From the NCBI RefSeq assembly GCF_000143415.4, contig NW_003314274.1:2791859-2855858 (forward strand): a stretch of DNA of 64,000 bases, given 5' to 3'. Below the pieces are notes generated by a model. That model did not search any database, was not told the DNA's origin, and saw only the letters and a program-made list of their open reading frames with translations. Made by a program: the position numbers and the translations under genes. Positions 21,777 through 33,938 of the stretch are shown one piece after another; positions within the stretch are counted from its first letter, which is position 1, and each line of letters begins with the position of its first letter. The DNA comes from Selaginella moellendorffii (taxonomy: Eukaryota > Streptophyta > Lycopodiopsida > Selaginellales > Selaginellaceae).

Positions 21777-23590
21777 ATGACTTATGATGTTCGTCACTGC
21801 ACAGAAACTTTGCAGGTGCAAAATGCAGCTTCAGCACTTGCATCCACTCTAGCCGTGTCAAAGAGGGGAAGAAATTATTGGCAAAGATCCTGGGATTATC
21901 CTTTTCTAAGTTTGGTAGTTGACAATTTGTCAAAAAAGAATGGGAGAGTCTCTCTTTGCATTCTCCCCACCACCAGTAAGTCTTTTAGCAATTCAATGAG
22001 CTCTTCATTAGTCTTTGCAACTAAGTTGATTAAGAATACCTTCAAAACCAAGAGAAAGAGTATACATCTATAAGTTCAATTACCAGATTCTGGCAACCAG
22101 CTCTGGACTCTCAAGAATCTAGAAAAAAAAAAACTTCACTTACTTCTGTTGTCACTACTCCTGTAAAGGGTCATAGTCTAAACTCCAATCATGAAATTAA
22201 GAAGTTCTTTGATGCAACTTGTCTGATCAGAAAACATTAGAAGAGGATTGTTATGGCCCAAGTGTTGTCGAAGTTGGGTGGCTCAGAAAGGTTGCACAAG
22301 TCACTTAGTTCCGGAGGTAGATCCTCTTGTTATATGGCACCACAAACACAATGGTCATCTGGATGCTTGTCTTACTCTTTGCATTTTTTTTGAACAATGC
22401 TTCAAGGTACAACTGGAGAAATTTGCTAGAGATGCTCATCTTATACATATTATATGTTATGTAAATCTGTCTATTCTTTAATTCTTTTAAAGGCATCTCG
22501 TTCGTTCTCACTCATCACGTACTATTGATGATGGAAGTGAGGCATGGGAGGCCACTATGTGTAGCTCCAAGACATGTGTCATACTAACCTTCCCTAAGTT
22601 GCATGAGTAGTTGATGTTTCACATATATCTTAGTATTATCTGGCGCACTGAAACAAAGTGGCATTGACAATGAGGTAGCCAATGAACTTACATGTGACTT
22701 AAGTTGTGTAGACCGGGAAAAAATGGTGAAAGAAATCTATCCAAGAGCTTTTAACTCATGATCCAATCTTAACAGCAATCCAGGTGGCTTGAAGTACTTG
22801 TTTGTTGTGATCACAACTTTCTCAAGCAGAGAATTTGAATTATCTGAGAAGAATCTGAGTAGTCATCTGGCTTGATGGGACAACACATTTGCAGTTGAAA
22901 ATAACAGGAACAAATGTGATGAATTTAACTATGTTCTATGCCTCGTAGATCTTATTAGTGAAGCCCTCTAAAGCAAGGCCAAGGCCTATTCTCTGTGTTG
23001 TATTTATCCTGAAATCCTGACATAAGAACAAAGTCAGATTCCAAAAACTTTTACTGAGTTTGACATGGCAGCATTGTTTTCTACACGCCTGGGAGTGACC
23101 CTCTCCTTCTCTAAGCCACACATCCACCAGGCTCCCACACAACTTAAGCACCGTGGAGAGGCTTATGGCAAAACCATCACAAACAAACAACTCCAGAACC
23201 ACCTCCTTGCCAATCCCAGCATCAGTGACATCTATGACACAGCACTGTGGCAAGCCATCTTGTCAAAGCTGGCTGAGAATCCACCAAGTTTCCACATTTC
23301 ATGTACATGCCCTGTTTATCAATTTTTCTTATACTATATACCATTGGATGCATTAGAATCAATTTTGGCTTGTTGGAAATTGTCTTTACGAATGTTAACA
23401 GTTAGAATGAACACTACATTACTGAAATCAATGCCATGAACCACTAAAATAGTGACTCGTCTTTTAAATCTGCTATGTAAACCTGTGAAAAAAAAACTAA
23501 AGAAACTACCTGATGCAAACACAGAGTGCAGCTTGTTTTGTATCAGCTTAAGTTCTTATTCCTCATCATACCACGGGTCTGCTGCTCACA
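21777..23590. other. Helitron interior, unidentified cargo
   Basis: Scattered open frames on both strands (for example 23065-23300 plus) with moderate GC content suggest gene-derived DNA, but no protein family could be recognised. The bases just right of 22100 hold an A-run. No claim of function. Confidence 0.35.
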
Positions 23591-23599
23591 CCACTCTGA

Positions 23600-24877
23600 T
23601 AACCGAGCCCAGTGATCGATCTCTCCAAGAACATCCTCTTGTTAAATCCATCAAACTCGCAGTTTCCACCTGTGAGTAGAATCATCCCATCCATAACTCG
23701 GCTGACGAGTTAGTTTGGCACTCTCCTCATGGCAATGGATGCCATTTCTCCCACTTCTGCCTGATCTACAGGCTGGAAGAATATCTCTGAATCGTTCCAC
23801 ACCAAGTACTATTTGGTAGTCCTTCTCAGTAAGAGGCTGTTGTATTACAAACTCTGGCACTATTTCCTGCAGTCCGGGTGGTGGCGCTGAAGTATATGAA
23901 AGATCAATTTCCTGGAAGTAAAGCAGTTAGAAAGGGAAAAGAAAAGTAGTGACGAAAGTGATATACCTTGAGTTTCGAGGTTAGACGACTGAGTTCTGCT
24001 TCATCTTCATCTACATCTTCTTCTACTTCTTCTTTGTAGTCTCTGTCCATTTGCTTGTACATATGCCAGTCCTCATCATTCATGCCAAAAGTGTCTTCGT
24101 CCAAAGGTTGCTTGCATTAAGAGTTTCATTTGTTCTCTCTACACGGCAGTCAGCCTTTCACTTTTGACCGTGAGTCTGCAACTACAGTACCATGGCCGTT
24201 GGTTGTGCAAACTTTCTGCTGTTTTCTTTGGTCTACCTTTGTTGAAACTTCACAATGCCTGGCCTTCAACTCCTCTAGATACTTCTCCAGGTTTTCCTAT
24301 GATGAGAAAGAGTTGTAAATATTTAGAAAGAAAAAGATGTAAAAGATGTACAAGCGATACTCTTCTTCCATTTGTTGCTTGTGCTCTCTCTGCAGGGACT
24401 CTTCTTAACATCTTTGCCTTGCTCAAATGTGTCTATCAAGTGCACAATCCCGATTTTTTGGGTTTTCTGCCAGTGGTGCTGTTGTTTTTAAAAAAATCTT
24501 TGCTTTTTCGCTTCAATTGCCAATGCCAAGCACACAACAGCTGACAAAAAGAAAATTTGATATACACAACTGTTCCTTGAATAAAAGGCTTTCTGCATTT
24601 TCGAGCAGAGGGTACTTTTGTGATGCTAGAATGTCACCACTATTCACTATCTTTTAACACCTTAATGCTTTCTCCGTTAGCTTTACATATACTACTTCAA
24701 TCAGTATAGATCCCGAAAAAGGTTCTTCAAGTATTCCGCCTCATTTTCTAAATCAATAAGCTTTGAGGATAGTTTTGCTGCTGCCATTTCTTGAAGCCGC
24801 TATCACTGCTTTTCTCTCAAAGCTGCCAGTTCATCCTCCCCAGGCTGCTCTTTTTTAGGTGGCAGTATCCATGGCAC
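23600..24877 (-). pseudogene. ARP5: ARP5 (actin-related protein 5) fragment
   Basis: Read leftwards from 24877: VPWILPPKKEQPGEDELAAL, RLQEMAAAKLSSKLIDLE, ENLEKYLEELKARHCEVSTK, DTFGMNDEDWHMYKQMDRDY, a DEDEAELSRLTSKLK acidic stretch, an intron at about 23912-23967, EIDLSYTSAPPP, PLTEKDYQIVLGVERF and finally ILLTGGNCEFDGFN. This is the order of ARP5, a nuclear actin-related subunit of the INO80 chromatin remodeller, from its middle insertion to near the C-terminus. Stops and shifts break it (for example in VERF/NDSEIFFQPV), and the actin-fold N-terminus is absent. It is Helitron cargo on the same strand as the element. Confidence 0.82.
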
Positions 24878-25308
24878 CTACCACCATCTCGTTTTCACTA
24901 ATGCCTAGGGAGATTATAACTGATGAAATAAATTGCTACAACATTGACACACCGAACTGCTTACCTAAAATAGTTTTAGCTCTGCAGTATAGTCAACTGT
25001 AATGCAGCTATTCTCTGTTTTTCAAAAACCACATGTGGTAGTTATGCTATATTCAATCAAATCGCTATGGACTTACAGATATTGAAGGCACAAAAAGCAC
25101 TTTAGATAATCAGAGACATGAAAGCCTCCTACCGATTTTCTGCAGCATACTTCCATAATAGGCTCCTTAATAGATATCTAACACAATACGAGTTTTGAAC
25201 TTACAACAAAAGCAAAAACTAACAGAGAAACCATCAGTGTATTGGTATAATATGAGTTGTAGCAAACAAGTATACCATCAGAATTGCACGTGTGTGTGTG
25301 CGTGTGCT

Positions 25309-25314
<6 letters not shown>

Positions 25315-25348
<34 letters not shown>

Positions 25349-25780
25349 ACGCACCTGTCCAGTCGATTACAGTGTCAATCCATAAGGGTGCGAGAACTGG
25401 ATTGCTGGCCGCGATGGTGGCAAAATCCAGCACCGCCGGCTTGATCCCTGCGATCCAATATTTGGACTGGATCCCGATCCGTAGGAGATGGCATCGAGGG
25501 AATCCCTCACAGAGCTGGATAGCTGGAAGCTTGTGACGTCCTCACTGCAGCAATCATGGCGGGGGAGCGCCACCATCGCCAGCCACCTGTGTGCCGACGC
25601 CAGGTTCTTGTGGCACCAGGATCTCTTTTGGTGCGTTGCTCATCACCATCCCCAGTGCCATGGAAGATTGATAGGGGAGAGAGAGAGAGAGAGGGAGAGA
25701 GAGAGAGAGAGCACGCGAGAGAGAGCATGCACCTGTCCAGTTGGTTACAGTGTCAATCCATAAGGGTGCAAGAATTGATC
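25315..25780. repeat. two (GA)n microsatellites flanking a GC-rich segment; 59-bp direct repeat
   Basis: (GA)n tracts at 25315-25347 and 25677-25722 are each followed by a near-identical ~59-bp segment (25345-25403 and 25722-25780, starting GCA(C/T)GCACCTGTCCAGT). Between them lies a GC-rich stretch with open frames on both strands but no recognised family. The arrangement looks like a segmental duplication around captured gene DNA. Confidence 0.6.
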
Positions 25781-25800
25781 ACGTCCACAATCAGTACAAA

Positions 25801-26068
25801 TATGAAACCCTCAGATACAAAGAGCCATAATAACTGTTTTTAAGAAAGTATTACATCTAAACCTTTGATTTGACAAATCGAAGGGTAAGAGAATATCTGT
25901 CCCCCGATGCCAATAGCACTTTTAAATAAAGAAGTATGAAACCCTCAGATACAAAGAGCCATAATAACTGTTTTTAAGAAAGTATTACATCTAAACCTTT
26001 GATTTGACAAATCAAAGGGTAAGAGAATATCTGTCCCCCGATGCCAATAGCACTTTTAAATAAAGAAG
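25801..26068 (-). repeat. 134-bp tandem duplication of a Helitron 5' end
   Basis: Copies 25801-25934 and 25935-26068 differ at one base. Each ends (minus-strand sense) with the 5' terminal block TACTTCTTTATTTAAAAGTGC. A diverged single copy in plus orientation begins at 62748. The outer copy has the A-TC context of a true terminus; the inner one follows T. Confidence 0.85.
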
Positions 26069-26073
26069 TATGA

Positions 26074-29000
26074 TATAGAGAAAAGTTATGAGTAAATCTA
26101 TGTTCTCCATAAAATTATTATTAAACATCAAGAGTTAGTAACTATTAATGTGGAGTAAATTTTAAATATTTAAAATTTAAAATTGAGTTAAATTTATATA
26201 TATAATTCTTTTAGTGCTATTGGTTCATGAGTTTTAGACATGTTGATTAGAAATTGCTAGACATTAGCATTTTTAATTTAAGGTATCTAGATAGTGGACA
26301 TGAAATGAAAGTGTTAAAAATGGGTTTCACAACATGACAAAATGTAAAAATATTGTAACCAAGTACCAAAAAGTGAATTTGTATATTAATAATTAACAAT
26401 TTAAAATTTATCCAGAAAAAGTTTTTTACTTAAACATCAGATAATGGATTTGGTGTTGAGAACATAGAAGAAAATTTAAAAGACATATTAGAACAAATAT
26501 TAGGGATTAGCTTATTTTTTCCTATTTAAAAAAATATTTAGTGATTTATAATTTTTTTAATTTATATGTTATTTTTATAGTTTTTATTTTAAAATAAATA
26601 TTTTTATTTGTATTACATGTATATAATGGTATATCATTTCTATGGAACTATATTATTGATGTCTTTTATAATATATTAGACCTTAATTTATTCTTATTTT
26701 CTATTCTTTAAATTTTAGATTCCGTTGTTCTAATTTTTAAAATAGGATAATGACAAATTACAGAGGATAAAACGCATTAATAACATTTTGTTCATAAATG
26801 ATAGGCTTGATACAACAATGTAAATATAAAATAAAATAACCTCATGTTTAATTATATAATTATTAATTACTATAAAACATTTAATAATGTACTATATAGA
26901 AAAGATAATAATATTAATATGAACATATCAATGTGTTAGATGTTAGTATGTTTGTAATCATGTCCTTCTTTATATTATTTGATAAATAATAAGTAGTATT
27001 GCATAATTATTTATTATGGTATTGTTAAAATTAAAGTTTCAAGATTTTTAGTGATATATGATTTTTAATGTTTTGCTAGACACAATCTTTACTAAAATTG
27101 TTTAATGTTTTAAAATTTTTTAATGTGTTTGAAATGATAACTTGCATATAGAGCTTACTAGCATGATATCACCTAATTATAATATTAATGAAGTATGGTT
27201 TATTATTTTCAACATTGTTCCTATGAATCTGGATATTTAATTGAGAGCTATTCTACTACATTATAGCCTAATCACTTTTACCAAGAAGTTCATATAAACC
27301 AGACTTTTTAGTATTTTAAAATTGTATTTCTACAAGTTTTCCTTCTCTTTATTTTAAGTTTTTCTTTCACAAGTATATTTTCTCTTCATCATTTAATTTT
27401 CATAGTAATCTTAGTGTTGCAAAATGTATTACACATTCTTGATCTAATACTAAAGCATGTTCTGGTTGGAAAGGCTTTTGAGGTGTATTAATATTTTATA
27501 TTTTAAAAAAATTTATTCTCTATATTTTCCAGAGGATCTTGCAAATATGACACATAATTGTGCTCTATTTGGAAACAATTAACTTCTGTATTTCATTTAA
27601 ACTTAAGTTACCCTTATGAAAAAACTGGATATTTTAGTCATGCTTAGGTAACAACTCTCAGGGATTGACATAATACAATTGCAGAGCAATAACAAAATAT
27701 TTATATAATATATGTGTCAGTATTTTAAGTAAAGATAAAATGTATGTAAAGATGTTGAAAAATTATATAATTTTATGAGCAAGAAGATTAATAGAAAATA
27801 TATAAGAGGTAGATACTTTTTAAGATATTACTATGAAATGGATTTCATATTTGTATGTATATTAGATAGTTTATACTTATTAGATACCAAGAACCATTCT
27901 CTATTTCCGTGAGGTTTAATATAAACATGGTAGCAATTTGTATAAACTTACTTAGTGAGTTCAATATTAATGCAGAGCTCAAGTAGTGAATTTGAATATT
28001 AAAATATAAGAATTTCATATTAGGCTTGTAGAAAGTTATTAGTTCAGAACCAGATAATGGATTTGGTATTTGAAGCAAGAAATAAAATATAAAGATGTTC
28101 CTACTCTTTTGAAATACATAATATTATTAATATTAAAAAAATTTATATCTCCAGGTGGATGGTAAACTAAAGCTTTAATATTTTACTTTATCTTTCCTCA
28201 TCTTCCATGATTTGTCATGGCAAAGTATTATTTCTACATTGGCACAATTAGCTTTTAATATTATTTATCTATTATATAAAAATAAAAGCCTGTCAATACA
28301 CTAGCAAAAAAGTAAAAAAGAAGCACCAGAAGCTTTTTAGATCCTTTATACATACCCAAATAAAACAAAACTTTTGGCACAAGTAATAGCAAATAAGGGA
28401 CAGTTTTTCTTTCATGTATATAAAATGTATAAAGAATTTGGTGGTTCTCACTCACCATATAACTATAGTTTGAATATTTCTTTTAGAGTATTGCATAATT
28501 AAAACTTTTATAGAAAAATTACATTATCTTCTTATGTTGCAAATAACTATTCTACATTTCTTAGGTTTGCTCAATTTATAATTTCTCAATATGTCTAGAA
28601 CTATTCTCTATTGCCATTGGTATTGGTAGAAATCTGGATAAATTTGCTTATGCATGTTTTTAAATGCAAAACGAGATACATAATAGAAATTCTATTATTC
28701 TTTAGTAAACTATAAATTTTAAAGGCATCATTACAATTCAGGTAATAAAGAAGTTAACTCAGTACACAATTAAATTTATAACTTCACCAAACCAGTTATA
28801 AAACCTATTATTCTTTGGTATAATTCTTTGATTTTGTGAAAACTCAATTTTTTTTAAAGGTTGGCAACAATCTTGTGGATGTGTTTAGGGTTGTGCACCT
28901 TTTTGAAAAGGCAATAAAAAAAACTCAAATTTAAATTTCATGATGATAAATAAATGATTTTATCTTCCTTAACACATGCATTATTATCTAATTGCATTAT

Positions 29001-29134
29001 TAGAGCAAAGTATTACTCTAGAGATGTTTATCTCAACACTGTATACAATAAAAATTTCTAACATTCTAAAATTAGAAAAGAAGATCTATTTATCTTGGGT
29101 ATGTTATATCTCCCAGCGGAGCTGGGGTCTCTGT
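26074..29134 (+). mobile_element. AT-rich Helitron 3' arm, type B
   Basis: About 3 kb of gene-free AT-rich DNA. From about 27000 on it is homologous to 31790-33560, and its last 60 bases to 39700-39765 and (reverse) 19605-19660. It ends in the hairpin CCCAGC-GGA-GCTGGG (29112-29126) followed by GTCTCTG and TTAA where CTAG would be expected, so the terminus has mutated or was rebuilt when the next element inserted. Confidence 0.65.
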
Positions 29135-29448
29135 TAATCAAACTCTTTATTTAAAGTTGCTATTTTGGCATCGGCGTCACATATTCCATTTTTAGAATAT
29201 CCATTTTTTCTTATGGCAGATGCTCTTGATTCAACAATCCAGATCTGTGATGCTCCAAAGCAATGGTGAGGATTGTGACATGGTGGCAAAGAGCTTGGTT
29301 TTAGGTTTAAGAAACGGTTATTATGGCTGTTCACAAGCCACCAGTGACTTGTGAACCTCTAGATATTACGCTACAAACCATCTGTGGGTATGCGCCATGG
29401 AATTTTTTGGGAGTCTTGACTCTTTTCTTTCATTTGTTGTGATGTCTA

Positions 29449-30225
29449 GGCCATTTTCTTCTCACAAACTTGCTCCTGGACAAAATGATGGAGACTGCCA
29501 ACGAAAGTGGCATCAAGTGAAGAATTGTCAATCTCTCCTCCACCACACACATCACCTCTTACAGTGGTGGAATCCAGTTCTCACATCTTAATGACAAAGC
29601 CTGGTACACCAAACGATTTTCTTTTCTTATGAGCTTACATTCTTTCTTTTTTCTTCCAAAAGGTACTCCGACACTAGAGCATACAGTCAATCCAAGCTCG
29701 TGAACATCCTCCATGCCAAAGAACTGGCAATGAGATTCAAGGTATTTGTCTAATGCTTTGAAATCTCTCCCACCTTTCTCTTTCGTCAATGCTTTCTCTT
29801 TCGCTGATTATGCCGAAGGAGTTGACATCACAGCCAACGCTGTTCACCCAGGGTTTATAATGTCGCCTTTGATGTGGCACACATTCTACATAATGAGTTT
29901 GTCTGTTTTCGGTTACTTATGGAACTTTGATCTTCATGCAGGGTTTCTCAAGTTCTTCTCCAGCTTCCTTTGGAAAAATGTGCCACAGGTAAGAAGAATT
30001 CTCCCAATTATCTGGAAGTTTTTCATGACTAATATGTGAGTGATCTCTCAGGACGCTGCTACAACGTGCTACACGGCTTTACATCCAAGCCTCAAGGACG
30101 TCACCGGGCAATACTTCGTGGATTCCAACAAATCCATCTGTAGCACTTATGGCAGAGATCCCGAGCTCGCTCACAAGCTATGGACCTTCTCCCAGGAGCT
30201 TATAGACAAGCATTCTCTGTCCTAA
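29449..30225 (+). pseudogene. short-chain dehydrogenase/reductase fragment, 5' truncated
   Basis: Five exon pieces separated by ~45-75-bp introns: GHFLLTNLLLDKMMETANES (from 29449; contains a TGA), then RIVNLSSTTHITSYSGGIQF, YSDTRAYSQSKLVNILHAKE (29662-29740), VDITANAVHPGFIMSPLMWH, GFLKFFSSFLWKN, and the C-terminus DAATTCYTALHPSLKDVTGQ to the stop at 30225. YxxSK-type catalytic residues (YSQSK) and the NLSS strand are visible. The family is the plant retinol-dehydrogenase-like SDRs that use NAD(P)H. The Rossmann TGxxxGIG half is missing because the fragment starts inside the Helitron; the acceptor before VDIT is damaged. Confidence 0.8.
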
Positions 30226-30376
30226 AGGTAAAAGGCTGATGGTGCTAGAGAGCGAGCGAGAAAACGAGGACAACTTGGCAATGATTTGTGGATAGACTGT
30301 ATTTACTCTTCTCAAAAGCTTGAGCTTGAGCTTGAGCTTGATCAAAAGTAAGATGCGTTACCTACATTGCGCATGA

Positions 30377-30693
30377 CTAAAACTTTGGTTCGAGCATGTC
30401 GTCCATCGCGTACTTGACACCCTCTCGTTGGATTGCAGAGTCTTTGATCCCACCATATGGCTGGCTATCAACGCACATGCTTGGCGAATTGTTGAGGCAA
30501 ACTCCTCCAGCTTGTGAAGGTCAGATAATCATCAAACAAACAATCAATACTTTATATATCTCAAACGCAAAGCTACCTCTATGTGCTCAAATGCATAGAA
30601 GGCCTTGTTTAGATCATGCATAAAGATGCCGGCTTGGAGACCGTAATGCGTGTTGTTAGCTTCCTTCACGGCTTCCTTGAAATCACTGCATCA
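30377..30693 (-). pseudogene. aldehyde dehydrogenase C-terminal fragment
   Basis: Two exons on the minus strand: SDFKEAVKEANNTHYGLQAG followed by IFMHDLNKAFYAFEHIE (to about 30582), then after a 66-bp intron GGVCLNNSPSMRVDSQPYGG and IKDSAIQREGVKYAMDDMLE, stopping at 30377. This is the conserved C-terminus of an NAD(P)-dependent aldehyde dehydrogenase. The catalytic cysteine and glutamate lie in the missing part. It faces the SDR fragment inside the same Helitron. Confidence 0.78.
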
Positions 30694-31780
30694 CCACCAA
30701 TGTATAAGTATGATAAGATAATATTAGTACTTGGACCATACAAAGAAATTTGATTCATCATCAATTGAAATTTACTTATATTAAACCTATCTATATACCA
30801 TTCACGAATTTTCTGATATATTATAGTTCTAGCAAAAAGAAAAGGATTATATATCATCAAACCCTACTACAGCCCACTATAGAGTCAAACCTTACCATAC
30901 ATTTATCATTATATAAATTTTTAAGCCTTAATAAATTTTTTATAAAGCCTTAATTTTTAATATAAATAAATAAATATACAGAGAAACTAATCATAATTCA
31001 GATTAAGATTCTCTCTATAAAACATATACAAAATGAATGTTTATAACATATAATAGAATAGTTTTAAATTTACAAAGTCGTGTAAAAAATGCATGAACAT
31101 AAATATTAGGCAAAAAGGGAATATTGAAGATAAATATTTTAAATATTTAAAGTTTTTTAAATAAAATAAAACATATAAAGGTAATACATTAAACTAACTA
31201 TCATGAAATTAAAGAAATTTCAGTCTGAAAATATGTAAAACTAAACTCCATAACAATGTTTATATTTTTAAATTTATAAATGTATGTATTTTATGTGAGT
31301 TTTAGATCAATATTTTTTAACTTCATTATATTTTAGTGCACTTAATTAACACTTACTTTAGTAAGTAGAAAAATTATAGTGTTGAATGAATCATCAAGTA
31401 ATAATATCTCTTTATGAATTATATAGATTTCAAAAAAAAGAAAAAATTAGTTACCAAAATTCAATCTCTAAATGACTCTTCTGGCCATGGGATTCCATAG
31501 TGAGGTATTCCATTTATAAAAGATCCAGGACTTCACTCATCAATCAGAGTTTTAAATGTGATATAATGTTATGAGTTATATTTATTATGTTATGATGTGT
31601 GCTGGTGAGGGAGTCCATTGTAGATGGGATTTTATACATAAAGATTATATGATGTTTAATTAGGCATGTTATCAATATGATTATAATAAAAATTACAATT
31701 ACAATTACAACTCTTCGAAATTACTTGGACATTACTAATAAACATGATACTCCCAGCATATCTGGGACTTTAATCACTAA

Positions 31781-33575
31781 TTTTCCTCCTAGCATTGATA
31801 ATTTTATTACGCTATATTAAATATAGTAACATATACAAAATATAATAATACAATTATTTAAGTGCTAGATATAACTTTATTAAAAATATGAATCATTTTT
31901 TTAATCTATATCTGTTTATAATCATGTTTTCATTTATCTAATCATGGTTTTAATTAAAATAATTGTAATTTTATGCTTGAACTGGAATTTTCTACATTTT
32001 TATCTATATATAATTTAATATCCATTGGCTAGAGACAATCTTGAATAATATTGTTGCAATTTTAAAAGTTTATTAAAGCTTCTAAAGTCATCACATTCAT
32101 AAGCTTTTATAATCATAACTTCTAGCATGATATCACCTAAATATAATCTTCATAAAGTGTAGTTTATTATTTTCAACTTTATTACTAACAATCTAGATAT
32201 TTAATTGGGAGTTCTACAAATTTTTAACCTAAATCTCTTTCCATGAGAACTTCATCTATGCCACTTTCTTTAACATTTTAAATTCTTAGTTGTATAAAAT
32301 TTCTTCTATGTTTTTCCATCTCAAGTATTTTGTCTCTTCATCATTTAAATCCTATAGTAGTTATCTTTTATATTATAAGGTACAAGATGTCTTACATACT
32401 CTTGATTTATTGGTAAAGTATTTTCTATATTATTGATGTATTAATACTTTTTATTTTATAAAACAGCTAATAAAAATATTTTTAAAACTATTATTTCTAT
32501 ATTTCCCATAGAGTTGTATTTTTCCCATAAATGTTACATATAATTTTGCTCTATTTAGAAACCATTAACTTTTATTATTTTAAAAACTTAATTTACCTTA
32601 TGTTCTGATAGGGATTGAGATAATACATATACGGAAAAAGAGCAAGATCAAAAGATTTATGTAAACCATATGGTTTATCTATAGAAAATAAATCATTGTG
32701 TAAATAAAGAGGCAAAGGATAAAACTCATATAAAGCTGTTGATAGATTTAAGTAAGGTTATGAGCAAGAAGACTAATTAAAAACATAAAAGATAGCTAAT
32801 TTTTTAGATATTATTAAAAAATGGATTTGAGATTTATTTGTGTATGAGATATTTAATAGCAATATTAGATACCGTGTCATATATGAGACATGAATTCATA
32901 TTTTTATCATGAAGCTTTAATACAGATTTGTCTTAATACAAACATTATATCTCTATTGTAATTATTATATTTGGATGAAGATTAGATATTAGATATTAGT
33001 TTGATTTAGAATCTAGAATGTAAACCATTCTCCACTGTTGGCTTATAAAGTTTAATATACATGTGGTAGCAAGCTAGATAGATTTATTTATGTATGTTTT
33101 AAAATGTAAAATTAGATACATAATAGAAATTCTATTATTCTTTAGTAAACTATGAATGCTAGAGGCATCTTTATAGTTCAGATAAAAATAATTTAACTCA
33201 GTATGCAAATAAAATTATAATTTCTCCAAAGTAAGCTATTATTTTTTAGTAGTCTATGATTCTTTGGTTTTGTGAAAACTCAATAGCTTTTCAAGCATGG
33301 CAAAAATCCTGTAGATGTGTTTAGTGTTGTGCACCTTTTCATAAAGGCAATAAGACATCAAATTCAAATTTAATGATGATAAAAAATGATCTTATATTCC
33401 CCAACTCCTGCATTATTATCTATTTCTATTATTGTGCATTTCTCTAGAGATGAATAGTAGAAAATTTTAGATAAATCTAGCTTTATATATATTCAAAATT
33501 TCTAAAATTGTAAAATTAAAAAAAGAAGACTTTTATATCTTGGATATGCTATATCTCCCAGAGATAAAATATATC
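31781..33575 (+). mobile_element. AT-rich Helitron 3' arm, type B, broken at its hairpin
   Basis: Homologous to 27000-29120 along its length (for example 33090-33190 against 28650-28745). The tail reaches TATATCTCCCAG at 33551-33562, where the other copies form the terminal hairpin, but here it continues AGATAAAATATATC. The gypsy element then begins at 33576. So the Helitron end is truncated or was altered before the gypsy insertion. Confidence 0.6.
33571..33575 (+). repeat. target-site duplication ATATC (left; right copy 39133-39137)
   Basis: Five bases directly before the 5' LTR are repeated directly after the 3' LTR, as expected for gypsy integration. Confidence 0.9.
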
Positions 33576-33936
33576 TGTCAGGAATCCCCCAATCCTTGCC
33601 ACATTCCTGACTCTCGCCAGATTTCTGACCTGCAGACCACATTCCTGACTCTCGAGACACTTCCCTATTCCTGACTGTCAAGACACTTCCCGATTCCTGA
33701 GTCTCGAGCCACATTCCTGATGATGATGTGGCACCTCCTCAACCTCAGCTATATTTAGGCCGTCCTCGATCCAAGAGTGGTGGAGCTTCATCAACCTATA
33801 GTATATATAGGTTAGCCTTATTCCATTTCTCCACAATCTGAATCAACACCAGTCTAAGGCCTCTTCTTTGTTTTCACTAGCTTTTTCTCTTTGTCTTTAG
33901 CATTTTCCAGTCTTGATCTTGTTGGGGGTCTTGACA
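33576..33936 (+). repeat. 5' LTR (361 bp) with TATA box
   Basis: Begins TGTCAGGAAT and ends GTCTTGACA (short TG..CA inverted ends). Internal tandem-like CATTCCTGACTCTCGAG motifs occur in the first third. TATATATAG at about 33813-33821 is a good TATA box; transcription should start about 30 bp on, near 33832, so U3/R would meet at the CACAATCTGAATC segment. Confidence 0.93.
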
Positions 33937-33938
33937 GT

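Larger units (their letters stand above)
21661..26073 (-). mobile_element. Helitron with captured ARP5 fragment, 4.4 kb
   Basis: Minus-strand 3' end: hairpin CCAGC-GGA-GCTGG (21685-21673), ATCCCTG-type spacer, CTAG (21664-21661), next base T. Minus-strand 5' end: TCATACTTCTTTATTTAAAAG starting at 26073 after an A. So the element sits between A (21660) and T (26074) on the plus strand, as Helitron insertion into AT requires. It has no Rep or helicase and is non-autonomous. Its cargo includes an ARP5 fragment in the same orientation as the element. Its 5' end region is tandemly duplicated. Confidence 0.7.
29138..31780 (+). mobile_element. non-autonomous Helitron with SDR and aldehyde dehydrogenase fragments, 2.6 kb
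   Basis: The 5' end TCAAACTCTTTATTTAAAG follows A at 29137. The 3' end is hairpin TCCCAG..CTGGGA (31751-31767), CTTTAATCA, CTAA (31777-31780), then T. Both ends obey the Helitron rules (5' TC, 3' CTRR, A^T target). The last kilobase is the type A AT-rich tail. The 5' part carries two host gene fragments in convergent orientation. Confidence 0.72.

Noticed and set aside
25195-25843. Frames containing ERERERER runs
   Set aside because: Translations of the (GA)n microsatellites.
30318-30342. (GAGCTT)n short repeat
   Set aside because: Only about four units; an ordinary microsatellite.
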